From positions 244,682 through 308,681 of the forward strand of contig VZRN01002232.1 of the NCBI GenBank assembly GCA_013397935.1: a stretch of DNA of 64,000 nt, in the 5' to 3' direction. The position numbers and the translations under genes were made by a program. This DNA is from Dasyornis broadbenti (Eukaryota; Chordata; Aves; Passeriformes; Dasyornithidae). Below the pieces are notes generated by a model, which was given only the letters and a program-made list of their open reading frames with translations, was not told where the DNA came from and made no database searches. Shown in pieces: positions 48,695-60,400 of this stretch (the first letter of the stretch is position 1; each line of letters opens with the position of its first letter).

Positions 48695-49382
48695 TGTTAC
48701 GATCAGGTTCTTAAAATTTTTAGAATGAGATGCCTCTGTCTGAATTAAGGTGCAAATGTGACCACATGCCAAAGTCAATAGTATGGATTTTATTTAACAG
48801 AAATGAGAGAAAAAAGATAAATCAGTCTGGGGAGTACTTTGGGGGGCCTTTGATGGATTATGACACCCCCTCAGCTGCCCCTAAGTGGATGGCCCGTGGA
48901 TGTGGCTTTCCTGGGGTGGGGGTTTTACAGTTGAGCCAGTTTGTGTAAGGGAGGATGGGTGTTCACTGCCTCTGACCAGAGGGTGCAGTACACACCCAAA
49001 ACTCTCATCCTCCCCCTTTGGTTGGGGGGGTCTGTGCAAACCTGGCCTCAGCGGATGGGCCTGTGGGCTATGGCCTCCCCAACCCAAACCCAGCCAGGGA
49101 TGATTTTCACAACAGCTGCCGGGTTTGGCTATCTTGTGGATGCCTTCTTCTCCCTCAGCCTTGTTTGCTTTTCCCTAGACCTGAGATGCTTGAGCAATAG
49201 TGTCACCTTATCTCAGGTTCCCTTAGGCAGCTTAACTTACAGTCCAAGGCTGTACTCAGGGGCCATATTCATGGTGGGGTGGGCTTTGGCGGTCACAGCT
49301 TCTTTATTCAGTTTTCCCATAATGGGCAAAACTCCTTCATAACAATGTTTAAGTAATTAATCGTAACATTTCAGTCTCTGAC
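48695..49382. mobile_element. LTR-like insertion inside CR1
   Basis: About 688 bases separate two halves of one CR1. The insertion starts TGTTACGAT. ATCGTAACA ends at 49368, a perfect 9-base inverted pair with TG...CA ends that would define a 674-bp solo LTR. The hexamer AACAGG is present on both sides (48689-48694 and 49383-49388), consistent with a target-site duplication. The extra 14 bases between 49368 and the right hexamer are unexplained. No retroviral coding sequence is visible, and frames of 60-133 codons here have no domain. Confidence 0.7.
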
Positions 49383-49515
49383 AACAGGCCCAGCTCTTTT
49401 GGCTTTTCCTCATAGGAGAGATGCTCCAGTGCATTCTTCATCTTAGTGGCCTTCGTTGGACTGACTCCAGTGCTTCCATGTTCCTTGTACTAGAATGTCC
49501 AGAACTAGACACTTG
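49383..49515 (-). mobile_element. CR1 LINE, right part of the interrupted copy
   Basis: It resumes with AACAGGCCCAGCTC and continues with CATAGGAGAGATGCTCCAG and a block reading CAGAACTAGACAC. This is the exact next part of CR1 after the left half at 48335-48694, same strand. Confidence 0.9.
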
Positions 49516-52500
49516 TTTAATTGCATGAGGTTTCTGTCAGTCAGGATTTTAAAGAAACCTTGTTGCAGCAAGAACAAAATAAAAAAGACATTCTTTCTGT
49601 ATTAGAGAATCAATAATCCTTTTACAAGTATTTTGAAGGTTTACAGAATGTTATTTGACTTTACCTGATTTCTCTAAACATTGTTTACTCAAGATGATGA
49701 AATGCAGCAGAAATGACTATCTGAACATCTGAGGCGCAGTACTGAGATACAGGCTGAGATTAACTGCTTTCCATATAATCATCAATGAATTCTAGAAATA
49801 TACTTGGGATATCTAATAATCTGAGCAACTCGTATGTTGCCTATGCTAAACTGCATGTAATATAAACTGACATTTTCACATTCTGTTGTGAAGTTTATAT
49901 TTCTGTATCTAGGCATGTGTTTAGTATTGAAATGTTTAAGAAAAGTCTGTCTTCTAGAAAATTATTGTAACAGCAAAAGATTATGCTAAGTAACATTTAA
50001 ATACAACATTTTATTATTAAATCCATCAACTTGAACTGATTTACCCATATTACTGAAATGAAATCACACTGACAGCATTATTGGCATACAAGTAGTTTCT
50101 CATCAGTCCAGAGGAAAAACTATTTAATCACACTTCCTAAAAGGAAGAGAGAAAGCAGTGATCATCCAAGAAAACAGACCTGCATGAAGTGTGATTCATT
50201 TCAATGAATAGCCTTTAGCTCTGTATGTTTTTCACAACACCTCTGAGTAAGAGTTCATTTGTTTAGTCTGTGGTACACTCAGAAAGAGATTTGGCATAGT
50301 TACTCTGGATGGTTTTGAAATATGTTAATCCCAGCAAAAATCTTGTCAGCAGTGCTCTTGTAAGAATAAGAAGAGCTGAAAAGTTCATAGAAAAATGCCA
50401 TGTGCATCTTCAGTAGTTATGAAAGGAAGTACATTATGGAAATGAAAATGTCTGAGTGATGCTAAGTAACCTGTCCTAAAACCTGTCTCAAAAATCATCT
50501 CTTTCTTCCTTGCCACACCTTACCAATTAAGGCAAAAGCTGTTATTTCAAAATAATAGGTTTTGTTGTTTACTCTGTTACACCTATTTTAACAGTATAAT
50601 TTAATTGATGGAAGCATTACATCACCATAATATTAGTGCAATAAAAGCTGCAGCATCCCTCATGAGGATCTGGGTACTATTCTTTCATTAGACTAAGGAC
50701 CACGAAAACAGATTTCTTTTGAATTTTATTTTTATAAGGCAGCATGTAATCTAAAGTGGAAGGTATTTTCTGTCAGAAAGAGCATAATACATTAAGCATA
50801 ATGAAATAAGGGACACAGAATCCAGACAATTAACAATATGATGTGAATAACTAAGATGTTAGTGCCATTTGGATGGACATACAGTAGAAAGAACTAATAA
50901 AAGTTGAGGATGGGAGGAAGGGGAAGGAAAAACACAAGAAAGTGGGCACAAAAAGCAGGTAAAAATAGGAATTGAGGAGTTTTGTGAAGATTGTGATGAA
51001 GATTGTTCTTCCCAGATATGCATATTAAATTTTTCTCTATCACCTCAGGGTTGGAGTAGCTTCTGCATAAGTACTGTTTTCATGCACTAAAGTATGTAGT
51101 ATGTATTCATGCAGTAAATGTGAGCATCACTGCCTGCCCACTTCTCTCTTTATTCTACTGTCCTTGTGCCAAATACTCTTTGGGTGGCAGCACAGAAGTT
51201 TTGCTCATCATCACTGCCTTATAGAAAAGCATCACTACCATTCTCCCATTAGCTCTCTCAGCCATGAGGAAAGGGTTAACATTTTCCTTTTCAAATTAAT
51301 ACCTACACTAAAGGAAGCTATAGGTGATTTATGTGGTATCAGATGTTCAGTTTTGCACTTACTGCTCAGCCATCTTTTCTAATTATGGACATGCACTGTG
51401 AAAGAGGAAACATTTTTAAAACTGGTCACAGATACAACCATATGCAGGTGATAAGCAGGGCTGTGAGGTCTGACACAGCAGCTGTTGGGAGGTCAGCCCT
51501 GGGCTGGATGCATTCCCTGGAACAGGTAAAGGGGAGTGCATTCCTCTTTCAGTTCCTTGAATGTTCTAGATTTGTTCTATTCACAACTGCACTCTGAGGC
51601 AGCTACCGAGTTCATTCCTAATCCACAATACAAATGGAGTTTTGCTCTCTTAACTCTGGAAGCAGCACCTGAATCAAAGTTGTACTATTCTGCCACAGCC
51701 TAGAGAAAGCAAGGCAGTTTTCCTCGAGGGAAAGAATAGTACCTCAAATGTTTATACATGAAAAAATGGCAATAAGTATCAACAAAGTCTGGAAGTCTTT
51801 ATCAGTTTGGTGTTGCCAGAGATCAAATTTGGTCTAAAATTGAATGGATACATTCAAACACTAACGATTCCTTGATAGAAATAACTTCTTACTCAACAGT
51901 TTGTAAACACTTTTTCAGTAAATGATGTTACATTAAGACGTACCATAGCCCCCCTCAAACAATATTTTTAACACAGATGATTTTGCATCAGCCTTTCAAA
52001 TTGGAAAGTATGCCACAAACTTCGAGCTTTATCTTTTGCTGATAGTGACCTCTAGTGTGCATGGATGAGACAATGCAGAGGATCCAAGGCAGTGCACGTA
52101 GAATATCGAATGTGTTCATACTGTTCCCAGGGTGAGGGGACACGTGTGTGTGCCATCTGTTTGACTGGGTGACACTTTGCATTAAGCTTGGAAAACATGA
52201 ACAGGAAACCATGAAACCGAAAACATTCCCTCAGCCATACCAAATAAAGAATTCAAAGATTTTTCATTTCTGTGCCATTTTGATCAGATTTTTGTTTTAT
52301 CAAAAACTCCATGAATAGTTTGATACATTTGGTAATAGGTTCAGGTAGTTTTCAGCATTCCCAAGTGCAAGAGATTGCTTTTACTTTCTGAAGCCTTGCA
52401 CTGGACTTTGTATGAGAGATACAAATCAGAAAGCACTGAGGCAACAATTTCTGTAACTACTGCTGTAAAATGTACAGATTCTTCAAACCCTAACTCCGCT

Positions 52501-53397
52501 ATAGCTACGAATTAACTTCAATAGTTGTGAATTGACATCAATATATTACATATATTTTCTTCACCCAAATACGCTGAAGTGACCATTTCCCTCCTCTCTT
52601 CTGCAGAACAATTTGCATGAATTAGGGGGAAAAAACACTCTAAAGCAAAGATTTTTCTGTTTGGTTTCTCCAAAATTGCAGGAGACAAAAGTGGAGGATA
52701 TCATTATAGAGAGTAAGTCAGCAGGAAATATTACTGATGGTTGGCAAAGTTAAATTGGAATTTGGTAGTTAAAGAGAATTTAGCTCTAGAATTAGCTAAT
52801 TCAATCCTTGACTATTAAGAATTAAAGGTATAAGCATATGCACACATTTCAGAAGGAAGTAATCTTGGTCTTACTTTGGACAAATAGAGGTGACTATTCC
52901 ATTTTCAGACAAATTCACATGGCTTGAAATACAAACTGTCAATACTTTGCAAAAGACTGCAATTTTTTTTCCTGTAAACTACTTTCTGTCCTTCCTAGAA
53001 TTCCACCTGCTACACAGCAGCAAACATGGACATGTTCTCCAACCACAAAATATTACAGATAAATTGCTGTCTGAAAAACTGCCGTGCTACATCTCAGTTT
53101 TCGGCATGTTTAATGTAAAAGAATTCTGTACTAGAGATTATGCTGAATTTAATTAAGGTTTCAAAAATGTTCAGAACTGTCACATTGAAAATTTAATTTC
53201 TGACATGAAATATACGCTGTTAGTCATGTCAGATTAAATGCTGTCATATTGTGGCTTTTGGGGATTTAGTCAGAAAGCAGGACTTGCTGTGGTAACCATT
53301 TCCTAACATTCTGTGTCCTAGTAAGGTGAATTCTCTTTACACACTCAAAAAATCCTACAATGCCTTTAATGTCTCAGAAGAGACATTAAAGATATTC
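49516..53397. other. Intergenic DNA, no gene recognised
   Basis: AT-rich. Frames of up to 93 codons (51101-51382) overlap others and carry no recognisable domain. No confident repeat was seen. Confidence 0.6.
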
Positions 53398-54190
53398 TTG
53401 TTCCAACACCCCTGCAGTGGGCAGGGATGCCACTCACTACATCAGGTTGCCCAGAGCCCCATCCAGCCTGGCCTTGAACACTTTCAGGGATGGGGCATCC
53501 ACAGCTTCTCTGGCCAACCTTTTCCAGTGCCTCCCCAAACTCTGAGTAAAGACTTTCTTCCTAATATCTAATCTGAACCTGCCCTCTTTCAGTTTAAAAC
53601 TGTTCCCCCTTGTACTATCACTATTGGCCTATACAAAAAGTTTCTTTCCATGTTTTTCTTAAGCTCCCTTTGGGTATTGGAAGGTGCTGCAAGGTCTACC
53701 CAGAGCCTTCTACAGGCAGAACAACCCCAACTCTCAGCCTGTCTGCACTGGAGAGGTGCTCCAGCCTTCTCTGTGGTCTGCTCTGGACCCACTCCAGCAG
53801 GTCCACATCTTTCTTGTTCTGAGGACCCCAGAGCTGGACACAGCACTCCAGGTGGAGTCTCTCAAGGGCAGAGTAGAGGAGGGGAGAATCACCTCCCTCA
53901 GCCTGCTGGCTGTGCCTCTTTTGGTGCCACCCAGGACAGGCTTGGCCTTCTGGGCTGCAAGTACACACTGCTATGGCATGTCCAGCTTTTGGTCCACCAG
54001 AATCCCAAAGTTCTTCTCTGATGGGCTTCCTTCAATGAATTGTTCTCCCAGTCTTGACTCATGTCTAGGATTGCCCTGACCCTAGCGCAGCACCTTGCAC
54101 TTGGATTGTTGAACGTATGATATTCTCCTGGATCCACTTCTCGAGCCTGCCCAGATCCCTCTGGGTGGCATCCCCTCCTTGTGTTGTGTC
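53398..54190 (-). mobile_element. CR1 LINE fragment, about 800 bp
   Basis: The longest CR1 here. The plus strand runs through CCCCATCCAGCCTGGCCTTG, TCTTCCTAATATCTAATCTG, GAGCTGGACACAGCACTCCA and finally CTCTGGGTGGCATCCC. That is the complement of the 3' untranslated region and the end of ORF2, so the element is on the minus strand. The terminal octamers are not evident at the left end. Several frames of 70-131 codons here are shadows of it. Confidence 0.95.
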
Positions 54191-55615
54191 AAGGAATTAT
54201 TAAATGGAAAATTTCAGAATTATTATCTGCAAAGTTCGCATTATTTACTGTCAGTCACATAAAATAATAAAGAGAAAGGTTCACTCAATTTAAAATGCAT
54301 ATTTAAACCTCTGTTCTTTTTCCATTAGGCTATCTTCCAAAAAACTATTAAATACAATTTTTTTCTGCTCTATTTCATATATTATATGAAAATTATAGTT
54401 TTCTAACATATTTCATATTTAAAAGCTTGTTCGGATTTAATTTATACATGTCAGTACTCCAATTGTGTTGATTAACATCAAAAGAACTGGAATTTATGAA
54501 CTTTAACGGTGCCTTTTCCTGACGTTAAAAGGAGTGTAGGGACAGGTTGCAGTTCTTTAATAATGCTGTTTTTTCTTAGCAAATTCAATACTCTAATTAT
54601 TCTCATGATGCCAGATGTAGTTAGACGGTATTCTTACTGGATGGTGCTGGTCAGTTTTGAGTTATTTCAACATCTTCCCAATCTTGTCTGTAATTAGTAC
54701 ATGTTAAACGTAAGACTCCCACCAGGTGGCAATAGCATTCTTCATTCTTTAAAGCATTTGCTATTATTTTAGATGGTAGAAATGTATGTTGAGTACTAAC
54801 TAGAAGGGAAAAATTGTGATTTCGAATAAGGTGCTAAAGATTTTTTTTTTCTGAACTCTCAAAGTACAAGTGTTTACAAAAAACCAGCCATTGTTGTGTG
54901 CTTAACAGCTATTTGAAGGTAAGTACAAGTAACATATTCCACTTGGTTCCTGAGAAACTGAAATAATTTTGTCTTTTTGATGAAACCGTAGAGAGAAGAC
55001 AGTGTGAAATGCTAATTTACCAGTGGGAGCTTAAACCTCACAGAAGTCTCACAATTTTAGTTCGTATTTAAACTGATCAAATTCACATCTTCAGCTACAA
55101 AAGAAATGCTCTTTCTTGACTTAATCCAGGTGTATAAGTGCTGTACAACTGCTATATTCCTATCCTGTATTTCTATTCTTATCCTGTATTTTTAAAGGAG
55201 AAAAAACCTGCACACATACAGCCTTAGTTGACTGCCACTACTGGTGAAGTGTCAGTAGCAAAACCTGCATGGAGATGCACTGATTTTCCCCATACTTTCC
55301 TTTGATAATTTCCGGTTTATATTTCTCGCCCCATTCATCCTAATTCCTTGCAAAAATCTCTCATCCCCTTATTTCTTAATGAAAAACTGTATTTTTCTCC
55401 TTTATGTATTACATCACCCTTGATTTTACCTGCCCCTCTTCCAACACAGGCATGCATGCAGAAATAGGCCTTCACATCATTTCTGGATCCAAGCAGGCCT
55501 TAGTATGATGAGTAACACACTGATGCAAATTTGGCCAAATTTTACACACTTTCTGGTGCAAATTTTCTTTTTAATTTTGGCACAGTTAATGTATGATGCA
55601 GATTAACTAACTCAG
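54191..55615. other. Intergenic DNA, no gene recognised
   Basis: AT-rich, with an imperfect short duplication (TATCCTGTATTT twice near 55161-55192). No gene or confident repeat was seen. Confidence 0.55.
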
Positions 55616-56531
55616 TCCGGTGAGTTGACCCTGGCTGGGTGCCAGGTGTCAGTACAGTCATTCTATCACTGCCCTCAGCTGGGCAGGGGAGGCAAAACAA
55701 AATGAAAAGCTCGTGGGTCGAGATAAGGACAGGGGGAGATCACCCACCAGTTACTCTCGTAGGCAAAACAGACTCAACTTGGGGAAAAATTAATTTATTA
55801 CCAATCAAATGAGAGTAGGATAATGAAAAAAACCCTTTTTGGCCTCAACTTTACTCATATGTTTTCTACCTCCTCCCCGCAGTAGCTCAGGGGGATGGGG
55901 GTTGGCGGACTGCAGTCAGTTTATCACGTTGTCTTTGCTGCTACTTCCTCCTCAGAAAGAGGACTCCTCACACTCTTCCCCTGCTCCTCTGTGGGGTCCT
56001 TTCCACAGGAGACAGTCCTCCATGAACTTCTCCAACATAAGTTCTTCCATGGGATGCAATTCTTCTGGAACAAGTTGCTCCAGCGTGGGTCCTGCCAGGG
56101 CCACAGCGTCCTTCAGGCATCCACCTGCTCCAGCGTGGGGTCCTACAGGAGCTGCAGGTGGATCTCTGCTCCATCCTGCACCTCTGTGGGCTGCAGGGGC
56201 ACAGCTGCCTCACCATGGTCTGCAGGAGAATCTCTGCTCCGGCACCTGGAGCACCTCCTGCCCCTCCTTCTGCACTGACCTTGGTGTCTGCAGGCTGTTT
56301 CTCTCATATTCTATCTGCTCTCTCCACCTGCAGTTGCACATTTTTTTTTCCCTTCTTAACTCTGTTATCACAAAGGCACAACCATTGCTGCTGTTGGGTT
56401 TGGCCTTGGCTAGAGGTGTGTCCATCCTGGAGCCAGCTGGCATTGGTGCTGTTGGACATGGGGGAAGCTTCAGGCAGCTTCTCAAGGAAGCGCCCCCCGC
56501 TACCAAAATCTTGACATGCAAATCAAATACA
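55616..56531 (-). mobile_element. Solo LTR of an avian endogenous retrovirus
   Basis: Read on the minus strand, it begins TGTATTTGATTTGCATGTCA and ends near GGTCAACTCACCGGA. I recognise this from avian ERV LTRs. It contains several diverged copies of a CTCCAGCGTGGGTCC-type motif (near 56078, 56128 and related units from 56023). The ends are flanked by CTCAG (55611-55615) and CTCTG (56532-56536), a possible 5-base target duplication with one mismatch. No gag, pol or second LTR adjoins it, so it is a solo LTR. The plus-strand frame of 232 codons at 55839-56537 lies inside it and is not a gene. Confidence 0.75.
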
Positions 56532-59500
56532 CTCTGAATAAAAGATAGTTGATTTACCATATACATTGTTTTAAAAGTCATGTTATACCAATTCAGTTTT
56601 TCTGGGTTTTTTTTTTCTTCTTTATACTCAGTTCTTTATGCATCGCTATTTGGCTTGCCAGAATTTTGGGCTGCTCAATATGAATTAAAGGCTCTCACCA
56701 TTAGTGCTGATTCAGATACTAGTAAATTCTTTGGTTTGGCACACTTCACATAATAAATAGTTCTTTTCTCACTGTATTGTAAGGTCATATTTGTTCTGCT
56801 CTGTACTCATTCTAGCATTTCTGTTTGCCCAGATTCTTTTAAAAAATGTATGACTCAGACTCCTTTTTTTTTCCCAGGTAGATTGGCACTTTTAAGATGA
56901 ATCTTCTGTTGTACCTTTTCATCCATGCACTTACACCCTTCAAGTTTCATGTACTACTTTCCTTTTGATGTGACTGTATTCCTGATATGTCCCTAAAATT
57001 AGCTGTCTATTAAATAAAGCTTAGATAAGGCTTGGATAAGAGAGCCATAGACACTTAGGATTCTTCCCTGCCCCAATTCATTACTTTTCTATGTGTTTTG
57101 ATTAGAAATGAACAACAAAACGTTGTGCAAGAAAATTCTTGAAAGAGGGGAAAATATTGCAAGACTTTGGGAAAGAGAGAAATACTATCATACATCCATG
57201 AAACATTCTGGAACCTATACGTTCAGGATGGCAGTGCACCCGTGCCGTGTTCATTGCAGTGTGCGCACAGGCAGTCAGTCTGACATGTGGCTGGTTACCA
57301 ATCTGTGTGAATGCTGCACGTTCTGGCCTTCTCAAGTTGTTGTTTTCCCACTATTAATTTGTTGATCTGGATTAAGCTAGGGCTGTGTAAAGGAAACCAG
57401 GATTCAGCAATAGTTTCAGACCAAGAGTCTTGTAAACAAACATTGTGAACAGGTAAACATCAGGTGGATTTCATCCTGCAGGCTCAAACAACACCTTAAC
57501 ATTTGGGAGCTGGAGAGAATGGAGGAATTTTAGAAACAGAGCCATTTTTAGCTAGTGAAAAGGTGACAACTATTGAAACAGCTGTGATTATCTTTTATAA
57601 TACTTTATTTCTTCTGAAATGGGTTTTTTTAAATGAAAATAAGTTGTTACAGTTGAAGCACTATTTGGTGGGCTGAGAAATCAGAGAGAGAAGCCTGCAG
57701 GAAGAATTGGTATGGAGCTGGGCAGACTCCTAGAATGGAAGATAGAAAATGGCTGGTGAGAAACAGATCTGTGTTTTATCATTTCAGAACACAGTTTCTT
57801 GCCATTTTCTTAGTTAGTTAAAAAATGCTTTATGATTAGGAGAATATTTTATAACTGCTTGCCAAATTAATTGCCCCAGGAGAAAGCAAGCTGTTATTTG
57901 GTGACATCTTAGCTGGTTCAGAACAGACTGTACCTTGGGTCCAATTATAAAAGCAGGAAAAACGAATCACCTTGATGGACATATGCTATTTGAGCTCATA
58001 ATTCTGAACAACTGTACTTTGAAAAACCAATCAGCCTGAGAAAACATTTCTGATACTTTAAACAGACATAAGGTTATGATAGACAAATGAAGTCTTTTAA
58101 ATGACCTCAAGATTCTTTTCTCCTTGTTTCAAACAGCCTGCCATGAATTCCCAGGCAGGAAGGCTTTCAGAAGCCTTAAAAGTTATTAAAAGCTTTTGTA
58201 ATCTTAAACACAATTTATTAATAATAAAAGGGAAGATTTATCACAGAAAAATTACTTAGCATCATTCAGTGTTTACAGATGAAAATAAAAGGGTACAAGG
58301 ATAATGTCTGAATTTTCAGACTGTTTAAAAGAATTTCTAAGTAACTTGAGAGTCACAAAATTTGATTTCAGCTCAATATGCTGATTTCTAAAACTGAATA
58401 AAAGTTCTTAGCTTGAGGAGCTAGATGTTGGTACAAGAAAATTATTAATACTTTGATTGTTGGCTCCTAATTCAATTCCTTCACAGTAGCATAAACGTGA
58501 AATGCAAATGCAAAAAACCCAGTGTTAGTTCTTTGTATCTCTTAAGTGTTATGTCAGTAACTGGGCAACCTCTTCAGAACAACGGTGAATTCTAGATAAT
58601 GGTAGCAAAAGTTAGAGGAAAAGAGACTTCCATTTTTCATTCATTAATGACTTAAATGTATAAACATGGAATCATCAATATCAACATGAAATCAGAAGCA
58701 GTAACCCTAGCAGTAAATGTGAGGTTCAGCACAGCAGAGCCTGATCTGTGAGTTAAATAAATCATTATAGCCCTACTTTTGCCATTAAATTGAGCTATGA
58801 CTGCCTATGCCAAAGCTGAGGTTGTCATAACTCGAGAATGTTCTACAACATGAAATAAAAACAGCACTGCACAACCATGGCACAACAGCAAACTGTTGGT
58901 AAGACATCCATACAGTCCTGTTTCGTGTTGCATTTGTCTGAGGACTGAGGAAGAAACATTTCCTGCATTATCATGTGAAGCACAGCATCAGCAGAATAAT
59001 TCTGCAGCCACAGGGTGTTCTCTAAGACCTACTGCCATGGGACAGAGGAATTACTTTACTGTTGTTCCTCAGAAATGAATGTATTTAGTAGTTCTTGAAA
59101 AATATCTTCTCCTGAATAGTCTACCAGAGAATGTCTCTCAATCCTCAGAAAGCTCTTTCTAAAATTGCCTCAAAGGTTACACAAAAAGTAATTTTTTTTT
59201 GTTTTAAATGTTCAGGGCCAGAGATCCATAGATGAATGTTCCTGTTCTGGCACAAGATTTCAAGGTTTCATTCCACTGAAGATACAGAAAGAGCAATTGC
59301 CTTTTGAATTAGTGTGCTTCACTAGATCTATACTATAGATGCTCTTTAATCCATACACCTCACTGTTATTATCCATCTTCTAAATACTTTTTTTTTTTCA
59401 CTCTCAAATAGAGGTTCTATGTTCAGTCAAGCTCTTTCCAATATACCAAGTTAAAGCACCAAATGCATCTTTACACTTACAAATTCCTGTCTATAGAGAA

Positions 59501-60059
59501 AAGGATTCATAATTGCACATTCTGTTTTGTAACCATTAATTTGCTTTTTACATAGTTTTTAATATGCCTGTCCAGAAGATTTTTAATCATACTTTCCATA
59601 TAGATTCAGGATTGGAATAGAAAGTCATACAGCAGGTTTGATAACCCACATTCCAAAGTTGTAAAAAACACCTGCAAAAACACTTATCTCTACTTAGGAA
59701 GCCTGGAATCTAGAATTGACATGCATCGCCATCTTAATTCTCTTTTCTTTAAGCATATCAATTTTTTAAATCCTTCCTTTAATCATGTCTTTGTTAAATT
59801 TCTGCTCATGCAGTTAAAACTTTCTGGCTCTCAAGAGATAAAGACCAAAACTGACGATTTGATATATATCCAGCAGTGCTGGAAAAGAATCAGTATTATA
59901 ATGCCATGGGTTCTTTTAACAATGAACAGAGATACATCTGTATGTTCTAAAGGAATCACATCAGTATGCTTAGAGATATTTATAAAAATGCCAGCATTAA
60001 AACAAATTCTGGTAATAATAAGCAAATATTAAAAACTGAAGTGTTACAAAAGAAGAGTG
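56532..60059. other. Intergenic DNA, no gene recognised
   Basis: AT-rich sequence. The 103-codon frame at 59721-60032 is AT-driven, with an overlapping frame on the other strand. No confident repeat was seen. Confidence 0.6.
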
Positions 60060-60400
60060 AAATCTTGTACTTGGGGAGGAATAACCACACTAACCAGTAC
60101 AGCCTGGGGGTCACCCAGCTGAAAAGCAGCTTTGCAGCATAAGGTCTGGAGACTCTGGTGGGCAACAAGACTAAAAGGCCATGAAGGTGGGACCAGAGCA
60201 TCTCTCATAGGAGGAGAAGCTGAGAGAGCTGGAGCTATTTAGTCTGGAAAAGAGAAGGGGATCTTACCACTGTTTATAAATATCTGATGAAAGGATGTAA
60301 AAATCCCAGACTCTTCACAGAGGTATTCAAGAGGCAGTAGGCACAAACTGAAACATAGCAGGCTCCTCCTGGAAGTCTCAACTATTTTAAGTTGCTGAAT
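60060..60400 (+). mobile_element. CR1 LINE fragment, internally deleted
   Basis: It reads in the sense direction of CR1: CTTGGGGAGGAATAACCACA, CTGGTGGGCAACAAG, then GAGCATCTCTCATAGGAGGA, GGGGATCTTACCACTG and AGGCACAAACTGAAACA. About 200 bp of the usual sequence is missing between the CAACAAG and GAGCATCTC blocks. It is the only CR1 on the plus strand here. Confidence 0.88.

Noticed and set aside
55839..56537. 232-codon plus-strand frame
   Set aside because: It lies inside the solo LTR, antisense to it, with low-complexity Ser/Cys/Pro-rich content and no domain.
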